From NCBI GenBank assembly GCA_041485905.1, contig JBGPKK010000004.1, positions 1 through 64,000 of the forward strand: DNA of 64,000 nt. The letters are read 5' to 3'. Below are positions 1 to 8,521 of the stretch, piece after piece (the first letter of the stretch is position 1; each line of letters begins with the position of its first letter). The stretch is from JAHFUI01 sp041485905 (lineage in GTDB: Bacteria; Acidobacteriota; Vicinamibacteria; Vicinamibacterales; CAVVIG01). The translations under genes were made by a program, and so were the position numbers. The notes below the pieces were generated by a model. It ran no database searches, was not told the DNA's origin, and saw only the letters and a list, made by a program, of their open reading frames with translations.

Positions 1-1483
1 CAATCGCCTTGGCGGGCATGCCGGCCACGCACGGCGTGAACTGCGTGTTGGTCTTGCCCGTGCAGGTGACGGCGGTGACACCGAGCTTAAGCGCCGGGAT
101 GAATCCGGCCGTGCTGACCACGTTGATCGTGGTCGTCGTGCTCGCCGGGGCCGCGGCGACCGTCGTCGAGAGCGGCCCGATCGTGCGCGCGATGGGCGGG
201 CGTAGCGCGCTCACCGGACCGTACGCCGTCCCGTTGTTTGGAGGGTTTGTGAACCAATCGCTCGTGACCAAATCGTTGCCGAGATTCACAGGCACGGTGG
301 CCGTCACAGTCGGGATGTTGGTGATGTCGGCCGCGGTATCGGACAGAAGAATTCGGATGCTCGACTTGCTGAACAGTCGCTCGGCAAACAGGACCGGGTT
401 GGTCACGTTCTCGCCGGCCAGTGGCCGGCGGACAAGATCCGGATTGGTACCGCCGACGGTGAGCAGGGGCAGGTTGAGCGCTTTCGCGCCGGTCCGCCCG
501 TTACGGATCCAGCTGTTGTAGGTGCTGAGCGAGGCGTTGTGCCACGTCGGGTCGTTCAGCGCGCTGCCGGTTGTGTCGACCACGCTGCCTTCCGTGCGAA
601 GGAGCGGGCGGCAGGGACCGAGGACGAGGTTCGTGCAGCCTGGCGCCTTCGCCATGCTGACCGTGCCGTCGTGCGTGGACGCCACGTCGATCGACACGCC
701 GTTCTGCAGTTTCTGCCTGATGATCTCTTTCACCGCCGTGACCTTGTCCCGCAGCGTCAGCGTCGCACCACCGCCTTCTGACAGAAACAGGTTGCCGTTG
801 GTGTGCACGCGGCCGCCGAAGTCGAAGTCCGGACCGGCGAAGAACGACAGATCCACGTCCGAGAACATGCCGAACTGGAAGACCGGGATCGCGACCGCCT
901 CCATGGTTCGAATCAAATGCACCTCGCCGCCCGTCGAGGTCTTGGCCATGACGTCCAGCTGATAGGGAATCTGTTCCGCGATCAGTCCCTCGTACGGTCC
1001 GTTCTTAATCGGGCTCGTCGACGTCGTCACCGGATTCCCGGTGGCGTCGGTGCAATACATGATGGTGTAGCCGTTGGCGCCGACCGTCGTGACGGTCTTC
1101 GGCGCGGGGCCGCAGTAGTACGTTGACAGCGAGCTCGCCGGGAGCGCGGTCGGCGCGTTGGTGGCGGTGTAGGTGACGCCGGTAATACTGGGCTTGGTGG
1201 CCGTCAGCGCCGTCACCTGCGTGCCGGTTGGCGCAATCGTCGAGAAGAAGAGGTTCCCGAGGTCGGCGGTCAGCTTCTCGATGCCGCCGGCGGCCGCATA
1301 GAACGCCTGGGCGCGATCGCGGTCGATGAAGCGGTACCGCTGATCGCTCATGATGATGGCCGTGAACGCCACCAGCAGCGCGGACATCAGCATCAGCACC
1401 AGCAGCGTCGTGAGCATGGCGATGCCCTGTTCCGTCGAAGCGCGCCTGCGAGGTCTTCCGTGCCGGTATTTACTGGGATACAT
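1..1483 (-). CDS. PilX-like minor pilin (type IV pilus assembly), 3' end outside window
   Basis: An open minus-strand frame runs from an ATG at 1483 to the left edge (at least 494 codons) with no stop. The product begins with a basic stretch, then EQGIAMLTTLLVLMLMSALL, a long hydrophobic helix of the PilX N-terminal type, and continues with SDQRYRFIDRDRAQAFYAAAGG, typical of PilX proteins. This class of minor pilin helps prime type IV pilus assembly at the inner membrane. The start overlaps the 3' end of the upstream pilW-like gene by 14 bp, so the two are translationally coupled in one operon. The long C-terminal part is Thr/Val-rich and looks like an extracellular beta-rich domain. It lies downstream in the order fimT-pilV-pilW-pilX; a pilY1-type gene would be expected beyond the edge. 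The family call rests on the N-terminus and the operon. Confidence 0.75.
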   Translation of the reverse strand, partial: MYPSKYRHGRPRRRASTEQGIAMLTTLLVLMLMSALLVAFTAIIMSDQRYRFIDRDRAQAFYAAAGGIEKLTADLGNLFFSTIAPTGTQVTALTATKPSITGVTYTATNAPTALPASSLSTYYCGPAPKTVTTVGANGYTIMYCTDATGNPVTTSTSPIKNGPYEGLIAEQIPYQLDVMAKTSTGGEVHLIRTMEAVAIPVFQFGMFSDVDLSFFAGPDFDFGGRVHTNGNLFLSEGGGATLTLRDKVTAVKEIIRQKLQNGVSIDVASTHDGTVSMAKAPGCTNLVLGPCRPLLRTEGSVVDTTGSALNDPTWHNASLSTYNSWIRNGRTGAKALNLPLLTVGGTNPDLVRRPLAGENVTNPVLFAERLFSKSSIRILLSDTAADITNIPTVTATVPVNLGNDLVTSDWFTNPPNNGTAYGPVSALRPPIARTIGPLSTTVAAAPASTTTTINVVSTAGFIPALKLGVTAVTCTGKTNTQFTPCVAGMPAKAI

Positions 1484-2606
1484 ATCGATCCACGCTCGCG
1501 AGGCTCCGCACATCGATGGCAGTCGAAATGTGATTGCGCACGTAGTCCCGCGCCTGCCTGGAAATGACCTCTGAGCGAACCCCCATGTGTACGTTGACCT
1601 TCCGGATCTGATTCGAGTTGTACGTCACGTTCGCCACCACGTCGGTGTACGGCAGCGACGTCACTTTGGTCGGGTTGTTCACGCCGTCGACCAGGTCGTA
1701 GGTGAGATCGAGATCCTCGACGACGCCGGCGAGCGCCTGGGGCGTGAAATGATTCACGACCCGCGTCAACCGCGGCGTCCCCGGCGTCGTGATGTTGTCG
1801 ACGTAATAGCTGATCATCAGCGCGCGAAACATCGACGTCTTGTCGGTCGTGTCCCAGGCGCTCGTCGTGGTCTGCACCTGCTTGATCAGGATGATCGGCA
1901 CCTGGGGCGCGGTGAACTGGTTGAAATGGAACGAGTCATTCGAGTTGTTCATGCCGAAATAGATGTGCGTGGCGTCCTTGCTGGTGATCGTCTGGATGGC
2001 GGTGCCCTTCGAGTTCTTGAAGAGCACGAGATCGCCGACCAGGATCGGCGGCGTATCGTTCGTGGTATCTCCGGTCAGCCAGAGCGAAGTGATGGGCAGC
2101 GTCACCGACTGTCCGTTGTTCGCGATCGTGCCTTCGAGCACCGTCGGCGTGCCCGGAACGAGGGGCGGCGTCTGGACGACCGGCACGAACTCGTCGACCG
2201 TCATGATCGTGATCATGTCGGTCTGCGATCCGTTGATGGTCGGCCCGAGCTGAAATCCGGTCGTAATGGCCGCAAGATTCAGCGTCGTGTCTGCGTCGAC
2301 CACCAGATCGAATGTGAGCGACGTGAGGGGCGGCCCCGGCCTGGCGAACGAGGTGACGCCGGCGCCGCTCGGCATCGGGATCCCCTCGGGTCCGATGATC
2401 CGGCCCGCCATCATGACGTCTCTGACCAGTTGGTTCGTCCCGGCCCGCAGGTTCTGGTTCGTATCCGACAACTGCGCCGCCGAGTCGGTGATCCAGAGCC
2501 CGTTTCTGAACGTCGTCAGGGCCGCGCCGGTGACGATCAGCGTAATGGTGGTGCTGACCAGAAGCTCGGTAATCGTGAAGCCGTGTTCGCGCGACATCCT
2601 GTGCAC
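1470..2606 (-). CDS. PilW-family minor pilin (prepilin-type N-terminus)
   Basis: Minor pilin of a type IV pilus or pseudopilus. The N-terminus reads SREHG then FTITELLVSTTITLIV: a prepilin peptidase site (Gly before Phe, Glu at +5) followed by the pilin transmembrane helix. About 350 residues of Thr/Asn/Asp-rich sequence follow, the length usual for PilW proteins. Two starts are possible: GTG at 2606, with GAAAGAG seven bases upstream, or ATG at 2597, which gives a shorter leader peptide. I use the GTG because of its ribosome site. It begins 13 bp after the pilV-like gene ends and overlaps the pilX-like gene by 14 bp. Family placement is from the N-terminal motif, size and operon position; the globular domain alone does not identify it. 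Confidence 0.8.
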   Translation of the reverse strand: MHRMSREHGFTITELLVSTTITLIVTGAALTTFRNGLWITDSAAQLSDTNQNLRAGTNQLVRDVMMAGRIIGPEGIPMPSGAGVTSFARPGPPLTSLTFDLVVDADTTLNLAAITTGFQLGPTINGSQTDMITIMTVDEFVPVVQTPPLVPGTPTVLEGTIANNGQSVTLPITSLWLTGDTTNDTPPILVGDLVLFKNSKGTAIQTITSKDATHIYFGMNNSNDSFHFNQFTAPQVPIILIKQVQTTTSAWDTTDKTSMFRALMISYYVDNITTPGTPRLTRVVNHFTPQALAGVVEDLDLTYDLVDGVNNPTKVTSLPYTDVVANVTYNSNQIRKVNVHMGVRSEVISRQARDYVRNHISTAIDVRSLASVDRYVSQ

Positions 2607-2619
2607 GTGGTTGCTCTTT

Positions 2620-3165
2620 CTATGAGTACGCCGAGATGAACGTGGACAGCGTGTAGGTGCGCTTGGTCGGACCGTTCTGGTACGTGATCGTCACGGTCAC
2701 CGATCGCAGCTGGCCGTTTTCATTCGCGACGTCGCGGATCGCGATTTCTCGCGTGTATTGGCCGAGAGTAATCGTCTGGTCGTCGGCCGTGTAGAGCGTC
2801 TGATCCCTGCCCGGCAGGAGGATCGCTTCGATCGCTTCGTCGTCGGCCGTGTTGACCAGGCCGTCGTCACCCGGCGTCTTCAGCGGCTGCGGTCCGTCGA
2901 CGAAGATGCCGCCGTCGGCGCCCGTCGCGCCGTGCACGTTGCGGATCTGCACCCATGTCAGCTTGTGGGAATCGCGCGCGCTGTAGACCGCCTCGATCGC
3001 CTGGGAGGCCTTCTGCGTGACGATCACGTCGGCGGGCGAGCTGCTCAGGTTCTGCATGCCCGTCGCGAGCACCGCGGCGGCCCCCAGCACGCCGACCGTC
3101 AGCACCCCGAGCGCGATCATCGTCTCGACGAGCGAGAAGCCGTTCTGAGATGACGTGCGAAGCAT
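2620..3165 (-). CDS. PilV-family minor pilin
   Basis: A 181-residue prepilin-like protein. After MLRTSSQNG comes FSLVETMIALGVLTVGVLGA, the classic class III signal peptide with Gly at -1, Phe at +1 and Glu at +5, then the hydrophobic helix that anchors pilins in the membrane and packs the fibre core. The ETMIALGVL pattern is typical of PilV/GspI-like minor pilins. The ATG at 3165 lies two bases after the stop of the fimT-like gene, so the start is well fixed by gene packing; the frame remains open further upstream, but only as a shadow of that gene. The C-terminal domain carries Asp/Asn-rich loops (GDDGLVNTADDEAIEA). It should act with the neighbouring pilins as a tip or priming complex. Confidence 0.8.
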   Translation of the reverse strand: MLRTSSQNGFSLVETMIALGVLTVGVLGAAAVLATGMQNLSSSPADVIVTQKASQAIEAVYSARDSHKLTWVQIRNVHGATGADGGIFVDGPQPLKTPGDDGLVNTADDEAIEAILLPGRDQTLYTADDQTITLGQYTREIAIRDVANENGQLRSVTVTITYQNGPTKRTYTLSTFISAYS

Positions 3166-3167
3166 GG

Positions 3168-3737
3168 CTACACCACGTTCCAGTTCTTGCCGTCCCATTT
3201 GTAGCCGCGCACGCGCCCCGTCGATCCGAAGATCGTGATGGCCCGCGCCGACCGCGGGATGCCGGAGATGGACAGGAACACGGTGCCGTTGGCCGAGACG
3301 CCATCCTGGTTGACCAGCTGGCCGTCCGGTGTGAATTTCACATTGGTCACGGAGCCGAAATAGGTCGCGGAGTTCATGCCGAAATGCTCGGGCGTATCGG
3401 GCACGCCGGTGCCGAACGAGTACGTCACGCCGCCCTCGAGGAGGACGGTCGAGATCGTCGTGGTCGTCGTCGTCGTGTCTTCCCGGACAATCGCCACCTG
3501 GTTGGGATTGGTGAACGTGACGCGCATGAAACGGCGCTGCGTGATGGCGAGCTCGCGCGCTTGATTCAGCCGTCCGAGAACGACGCGCATGCCCCCGTCG
3601 GCTTTCAGGCCGGGGCGCGAGGCGTTGATCTGGAGCACAGCCATGCCCGACAGGATGGCCATGAGGCCCATCACGAGCATCATCTCCACGAGGTTGTAGC
3701 CGGCCTCTCTGTTCAAACGATAGTTCTCTTGAGTCAT
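3168..3737 (-). CDS. fimT: GspH/FimT-family pseudopilin
   Basis: First gene of the minor-pilin operon, 189 residues from the ATG at 3737. The N-terminus has a short basic leader, then G before YNLVEMMLVMGLMAILSGMA, a prepilin peptidase site with Tyr at +1 and Glu at +5. The globular part holds a GspH-like core: two helices with LNQARELAITQRR, then beta strands. The frame is open further upstream to 3848, but those 37 residues do not fit a prepilin leader and the ATG at 3737 has a GGACAGAG-like ribosome site just before it. A run of seven Thr (DTTTTTTTIS) sits in a loop. Genes for pilV, pilW and pilX follow with almost no spacing. Confidence 0.8.
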   Translation of the reverse strand: MTQENYRLNREAGYNLVEMMLVMGLMAILSGMAVLQINASRPGLKADGGMRVVLGRLNQARELAITQRRFMRVTFTNPNQVAIVREDTTTTTTTISTVLLEGGVTYSFGTGVPDTPEHFGMNSATYFGSVTNVKFTPDGQLVNQDGVSANGTVFLSISGIPRSARAITIFGSTGRVRGYKWDGKNWNVV

Positions 3738-3943
3738 TCTCTGTCCTGTCTGGCTGACCTTCGGAACGCAAAGTCGATGCCGTAGCTTTGATGACGACAA
3801 CACATTGACCCTGAATAACTTATCGGCGATTTCGATTTCGAGCTTCAATTGGCGCTCGTACGGAAACTGCCAGATCGGTTACGATTTCGTGATTTCACGG
3901 GGTCGCCGGAGCCGGCACCTGTCACGCGTCAACGCGGTGCATC

Positions 3944-5746
3944 ATGCACACCCCGCCGGTCGTGCCCCGTGATAGGTTACTCATCGCTTTTATGAACGGC
4001 GGCAAGCTCATTGTGTTGACGGCACCACTTACCGAATCGATCGATCACGCCGGGTACTTCATTCAGATGAGCATGGCGTCGCTGCCGATGTGGCTCGAGG
4101 GTATTCTGAACAAGAAGTACCCGAAATGGCGCGACGTCGAGCGCAATCAGGATCACTCGGCGCGTTACATGCCGGCAGGGCTGCGCGTACTCGAAGCGGC
4201 GCTCCTCCGCGAGTACGACCCGAACGACATCGTCGCCTGCTACCCGGACGATCTGGACACGTTCATCGGCCCCGACACCCGCATCGTCGCGGTGTCCACG
4301 CATAATCCGCTCGGCGTCACGTTCGCGGCGGGCGTCTACACCTCCATTTTTGGGTCCGCAAAGCAGCCGATCAACTCTCACTACGCCCGCGAGATGTTCG
4401 ACCGCGTGAAAGCCAGCCCGTTCCGCCAGAACTTCAAGGTCATCGTCGGCGGGTCGGGCGGCTGGCAGATCTCGCAGACCAACATGTGGGACGAACTGAG
4501 CGTCGACTGCATCGTTGAAGGACGGAGCGAGTCCACGGCGACGATGGATCTGTTCGCGAAGGCGATTCGCGGAGAGGCGCTGCCCCGCCAGATCGACGTT
4601 GGCCACCCTCGCGAGCGCGACGGTATCCTCATTCCCGACAAGCGGACGACGTTCGGGGTCGTCGAGATGACGACCGGCTGCGGCCGGCGGTGCCAGTTCT
4701 GTCTGCCGGACTTGAACCCGCAGCTCGACGTGCCCAAAAACCGGATGATGCAGGCGGTCCGCGCCAACGTGCGCGACGGCAACAATCAGATCTCGCTGGC
4801 CACCGAAGACATGTTCATCTGGGGCCAGGTCCACACTGACACGCCCTTTTACTTCCCGAACCGCGAAGCGCTGCTGGACCTGTATTCCGAAATCGTCACG
4901 ACGCCGGGCGTCGACCACCATGTGCTGAGCCACGCCACGATTGCGCCCGCGGTAGTGGATCCGCTCCTTATTAAGAAGCTGTCGGATTTGTGCCTGGACA
5001 AGAGTCCGATCAAGCTGCCGCTGCTCAGCACGCATCCCGAAAAGCGCGCGCTCGTGCCTCTCATTGGGCTCGAAACCGGATCGGTGCGCACGGCAAGACA
5101 GATTATGCCGAGCAAGGGCGTGCCGTTCTCGATCGAGGACTGGCCGAGCGTCGTGGTCAGGGGCCTCGAAGTGCTGAACGAACACAACTGGTTTCCTGCG
5201 ATGACGCTCATCATCGGCAACCCCGGCGAAACCGATGACGACGTCAAGGCGACGATCGATCTGATTTACGAAGTCGAGCGGCGCGGTCTCTTCGCGTTCT
5301 TCATCCCGTCCATCTTCACGCCACTCCACGACACGCGCATGGAGCAGAGGACAGGCGTCACCCAGACAAAGCAGCTCTCACCGCTTCAGTGGCAGTTAAT
5401 GATGAAGTGCTGGAAGATGAACCTGCGGCCGGGACAAATGAGCTGGTGGGGACCGATGGCCTGGCGGCTGGGGGCTCTCGGGCTGTGGGCGTACAAGCTG
5501 CGCAAGCTCAACGGGCCCAATTTCACCTGGCCGATGCTGATGTTCGCCAGCGCGTTGCCGGAAGCGGTCCTCGGCAAGCTTGGCAAGATCCACGTCGGCC
5601 GGCCGGTGCCGATCAAGACGCGCAAAGAGCTGCTCGCCACGATCAAGCCCCACCAGTGGCAATACCTGCGCGAAGACAACGGCGACGTGCCCCAGAGTGG
5701 GCCCGCGCCGACGCCGCAGCGCATCATCATGGCTCCGGCAGTTTAA
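3944..5746 (+). CDS. B12-binding domain/radical SAM protein of unknown function
   Basis: A 600-residue protein with an N-terminal region resembling a cobalamin-binding Rossmann domain (roughly residues 15-220, including VIVGGSGGWQ) and a radical SAM core. The iron-sulfur motif is EMTTGCGRRCQFC, with Cys246, Cys250 and Cys253 in the CxxxCxxC spacing that binds the SAM-cleaving 4Fe-4S cluster. LIIGNPGETDDDV, another radical SAM strand motif, follows near residue 425. Members of this fused class do methyl transfers or other radical chemistry; the substrate cannot be read from the sequence. The gene stands alone, divergent from the pilin operon, with no maturation partner beside it. The start may be ATG 3944 or ATG 3992 (MNGGKLIVLT), which fits the first strand of the B12 domain better. 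Confidence 0.75.
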   Translation: MHTPPVVPRDRLLIAFMNGGKLIVLTAPLTESIDHAGYFIQMSMASLPMWLEGILNKKYPKWRDVERNQDHSARYMPAGLRVLEAALLREYDPNDIVACYPDDLDTFIGPDTRIVAVSTHNPLGVTFAAGVYTSIFGSAKQPINSHYAREMFDRVKASPFRQNFKVIVGGSGGWQISQTNMWDELSVDCIVEGRSESTATMDLFAKAIRGEALPRQIDVGHPRERDGILIPDKRTTFGVVEMTTGCGRRCQFCLPDLNPQLDVPKNRMMQAVRANVRDGNNQISLATEDMFIWGQVHTDTPFYFPNREALLDLYSEIVTTPGVDHHVLSHATIAPAVVDPLLIKKLSDLCLDKSPIKLPLLSTHPEKRALVPLIGLETGSVRTARQIMPSKGVPFSIEDWPSVVVRGLEVLNEHNWFPAMTLIIGNPGETDDDVKATIDLIYEVERRGLFAFFIPSIFTPLHDTRMEQRTGVTQTKQLSPLQWQLMMKCWKMNLRPGQMSWWGPMAWRLGALGLWAYKLRKLNGPNFTWPMLMFASALPEAVLGKLGKIHVGRPVPIKTRKELLATIKPHQWQYLREDNGDVPQSGPAPTPQRIIMAPAV

Positions 5747-5782
5747 GTCGTCAATCGACTGTCGACTGTCGTCTGATTTTGG
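5747..5782. repeat. Tandem 7-bp word element (GACTGTC type)
   Basis: Directly after the radical SAM stop codon, GACTGTC occurs twice in tandem at 5757-5763 and 5764-5770, flanked by variants (AATCGAC, GTCGTCT). The same word family returns as a palindrome at 36839-36882. The rest of this intergenic stretch to 5961 shows nothing I can name. This looks like half of a dispersed palindromic element. Confidence 0.5.
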
Positions 5783-5961
5783 CGGCGCTCTTGGATTAAG
5801 GTTCAGGCGTGACCGCCTCGATCCTTTCGAAAGACTCCGCCGCCGTCGTGCTGGCTGCCGCCACAGCCGGGATGGGGCGATGAACCGCAGCTGCGACGCC
5901 ACGCGTACGGGTCCCGTATGGATTGACCCGAAGCGCGATCAGCACGGAGTACGCGAACAAG

Positions 5962-5967
5962 TAGAAT
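5962..5967 (+). promoter_or_regulatory. -10-like box close to start codon
   Basis: TAGAAT ends nine bases before the ATG at 5977, and there is no Shine-Dalgarno sequence between them. If used, transcription would start about three bases before the ATG. One of a recurring set in this window. Confidence 0.4.
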
Positions 5968-5976
5968 AGTCGCCAC

Positions 5977-7608
5977 ATGTCCGCGCGACTGACCGCTGCG
6001 ACGCTCACCGCCGTCCTGATGTCGATGGCGCCGCTCGCCGGCCAACCAAGCGCACCGACCCTCGACGTCCTGATCGCACGCGGGGGGCGGTATGTCGCCC
6101 AATTCATCGACCGCTTCTCGAACGTCGTCGCCGAAGAGCGCTACGTGCAGGACACGCTGGGCAACCTCCCGTCGGTCGCGCTGGGCGGACGCGGAGGCCT
6201 TCAACAAATGGCCCCGGCGTCGAGGCACCGGGAACTGAAGTCCGATTTTCTGCTCGTCAAAGTCGGGCCGTCAGATTTCTTGCCGTTCCGCGACGTCTTC
6301 GAGGTGGACGGCACGCCGATCCGCGATCGCGAACAGCGCCTCGCGAGACTCTTTCTGCAACCCGCGGCGACGGCGACGGAGCTGGCGCAGGCGCTGGACA
6401 TCACCAAGGAAAGCGCGCGCTACAACATCGGCGCGATGCAGCGCACGATCAACACCCCGATCATGGCGCTGACGTTTCTTCAGCTCGATACCCAGAGCCG
6501 CATCCGCTATACACTGGGCAAACGCGATCCGGCCGCCGGCGACAACGTCTGGATTGTCGAGTACAAGGAACAGGGGCGGCCGACGTTCGTTCGCGGCCTG
6601 CGGGACGCCGACATCCCGGCCTCCGGCCGCTTCTGGATTGACGCAGCCACCGGCCGCGTCGCAAAAGCGGAGCTCGCGCTCGACACACCAGGCATTCGCG
6701 CGCGCGTGACGACGACCTTCCGCCTCGACGAGCATTTCCAGATCGACGTACCGATCGAGATGCGCGAGCAGTACTTTCTCGATCGAGGGCAGGTCACAGG
6801 CACCGCCAGCTACGGCCGCTTCCGCCGGTTCGACGTCAACGCCGACGAGAGCTTTCACAATCCCACTGCGCAGACGATGACCCACACGCGGACGGGCATC
6901 GTGCTCACTGAGATGTCGTCCGGCCGGTTCACGATGGGAAGCCCCGCGTCGGAGATCGGCCGGCGGTCCGACGAGACGATGCACGACGTCACGATCAATC
7001 GTCCCTTCTTCCTCGGCCAGCACGAAGTGACGCAGCAGGAATGGCGCGCGCTGATGACGACCAATCCCAGCCGGTTCGCCGACTGCGGACCGCGCTGCCC
7101 CGTCGAGAACGTCACGTTCGCCCAGGTCGAGCAATTCATCGCGGCGTTGAACGGGTCCCCGGCCAACGACGTCGTGTTTCGCCTGCCCACCGAAGCCGAG
7201 TGGGAATACGCGTGCCGCGCGGGCACCGCCGGTCCGTTCGCGACAGGCGACACGCTCACGACCGCGCAGGCCAACTACAACGGCAAACAGCGATACGGCA
7301 ACGCCGCGCTGGGCCTGTTCCGTGAGCGGCCGACGCGCGCAGGCGGGTTCCCGCCCAACCCATGGGGCCTCGTCGACATGCACGGCAACGTCTGGGAGTG
7401 GACGGCGGACTGGTACGGCCCGTACCCCCCCAGCGACGCAGTGGATCCGATCGGCGAGTCGGGCGATCGGCGCGTCATTCGTGGCGGCAGCTGGCAGACC
7501 GACGCGGCGGGCGCGCGCTGCGCGATGCGGTCCACCCGGCAACCCGGTGACCGCGACTCCGCCGTCGGTTTTCGAGTCGCCGCCGACCGGAAGGTCCGAC
7601 AAGAGTAA
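5977..7608 (+). CDS. Exported protein with C-terminal SUMF1/FGE-like domain
   Basis: 543 residues. A signal peptide (residues 1 to about 25, ending near LAGQP) is followed by a domain of about 280 residues with no family I recognise, then a formylglycine-generating-enzyme-like (SUMF1) domain from about residue 305. The latter shows FTMGSPASEIGRRSDE, HEVTQQEWRALM, FRLPTEAEWEYACRAG, GNVWEWTADWYG and RGGSWQTD, in family order. True sulfatase-activating FGEs use a Cys pair near the C-terminus; here only one Cys is visible (GARCAMRST), so formylglycine formation is doubtful and a binding role is as likely. It probably acts outside the cytoplasm. The M23 peptidase gene begins ten bases after its stop codon, suggesting joint transcription. 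Confidence 0.75.
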   Translation: MSARLTAATLTAVLMSMAPLAGQPSAPTLDVLIARGGRYVAQFIDRFSNVVAEERYVQDTLGNLPSVALGGRGGLQQMAPASRHRELKSDFLLVKVGPSDFLPFRDVFEVDGTPIRDREQRLARLFLQPAATATELAQALDITKESARYNIGAMQRTINTPIMALTFLQLDTQSRIRYTLGKRDPAAGDNVWIVEYKEQGRPTFVRGLRDADIPASGRFWIDAATGRVAKAELALDTPGIRARVTTTFRLDEHFQIDVPIEMREQYFLDRGQVTGTASYGRFRRFDVNADESFHNPTAQTMTHTRTGIVLTEMSSGRFTMGSPASEIGRRSDETMHDVTINRPFFLGQHEVTQQEWRALMTTNPSRFADCGPRCPVENVTFAQVEQFIAALNGSPANDVVFRLPTEAEWEYACRAGTAGPFATGDTLTTAQANYNGKQRYGNAALGLFRERPTRAGGFPPNPWGLVDMHGNVWEWTADWYGPYPPSDAVDPIGESGDRRVIRGGSWQTDAAGARCAMRSTRQPGDRDSAVGFRVAADRKVRQE

Positions 7609-7612
7609 CGGG

Positions 7613-7687
7613 AACACAATGGACACAAAGGACACCAAGGGAAGACCGATAGGAATTTTCCTTTGTGTCCTTAGTGTCCTTTGTGTT
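7613..7687. repeat. Palindromic element of 9-bp words (CCTTTGTGT type), copy 1
   Basis: Two 28-base arms (7613-7640 and 7660-7687) pair at 25 of 28 positions around a 19-base loop. Each arm is about three near-copies of a 9-base word (right arm CCTTTGTGT CCTTAGTGT CCTTTGTGT). Loop and inner arm (AAGACCGATAGGAATTTTC) resemble those of the copy at 10373-10438. The whole element lies in the first codons of the M23 peptidase gene and encodes its export signal. Confidence 0.8.
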
Positions 7688-8509
7688 CGATCCGCGCTGG
7701 CGCTCCCCGCGGTCTCCATCGCCGCCGCCGCGCGCTCGATCCAGCCGGGCGAACTGGTCGTCCTGACGATCGACACCGCGGTCCGCGCGGATCGCCTGCG
7801 CGTGCGCGCGTTCAATCGCGAGATGCCGGCCGTCCAAGTCGGTCCCCTGCAGTGGCGCGCCCTCGTCGGCATCGATCTCGGGACGGGTCCGGGTCGCTAT
7901 CCCGTCACCATCGACGCACGATCAGGCGCACACACGGCGCACGCCGCACATGAACTGGTCGTGCTGCCGCGCCGGTTTCCGACGCGAACCCTGCAGGTCG
8001 ACCCGGCCTTCGTGAATCCTCCGGCGAGCGCCAGCGCACGCATCGCCCGCGACGCGCGCGATCTGCAGGAGCTGTGGAAGCAATCGACGCCCGAGCCGCA
8101 GTGGTTAGAGGGGTTCCTCCGCCCGGTGCCGAACCCGGCGAACAGCGCGTTCGGGACGCGCAGTATCTACAACGGTCAGCCTCGGAGTCAGCACGGCGGC
8201 GCCGATTTTCTGAGCCCGCTTGGGACACCGGTCAACGCGCCAAACGCCGCGCGCGTGGTGCTCGCGCGCGACCTGTACTTTCTGGGAAACACCGTCGTGC
8301 TCGATCACGGGCAGGGACTGTTCTCGATCCTCGCCCACCTGTCCATGCTCGCGGTGCGGCAGGGGGATGTCGTCACGGGCGGTCAGGTCGTCGGCCAGGT
8401 CGGCGCCACTGGCCGCGTCACCGGCCCGCATCTTCACTGGGCCGTGCGCGTCGCCGGCTCGCGCATCGATCCGCTGTCGTTAGTCGATCTCCTCGGTCCG
8501 CGACACTGA
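7619..8509 (+). CDS. M23-family (LytM) metallopeptidase, signal peptide encoded by a repeat
   Basis: 296 residues from ATG 7619. The C-terminal domain (about 170-290) is a LytM/M23 zinc endopeptidase: SQHGGADF supplies the first His and Asp ligands, and LAHLS and GPHLHWAV the later His residues. These enzymes cut peptide cross-links in peptidoglycan. The middle is a beta-rich domain of about 100 residues. The N-terminus is unusual: MDTKDTKGRPIGIF and LCVLSVLCVRSALALP are both encoded by the palindromic repeat at 7613-7687, whose second arm reads as the hydrophobic core of a signal peptide. No ATG, GTG or TTG occurs in frame between the repeat and the mature region, and GGGAAC lies just before this ATG. 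The frame is open further upstream only inside the preceding gene. Confidence 0.8.
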   Translation: MDTKDTKGRPIGIFLCVLSVLCVRSALALPAVSIAAAARSIQPGELVVLTIDTAVRADRLRVRAFNREMPAVQVGPLQWRALVGIDLGTGPGRYPVTIDARSGAHTAHAAHELVVLPRRFPTRTLQVDPAFVNPPASASARIARDARDLQELWKQSTPEPQWLEGFLRPVPNPANSAFGTRSIYNGQPRSQHGGADFLSPLGTPVNAPNAARVVLARDLYFLGNTVVLDHGQGLFSILAHLSMLAVRQGDVVTGGQVVGQVGATGRVTGPHLHWAVRVAGSRIDPLSLVDLLGPRH

Positions 8510-8521
8510 TCAACACAAACG

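Noticed and set aside
5977..7608. True formylglycine-generating enzyme partnering the sulfatase-like gene at 52412
   Set aside because: Only one Cys is present in the C-terminal motif region, the genes are 45 kb apart, and the sulfatase-superfamily protein has an LtaS-like build that does not need formylglycine.
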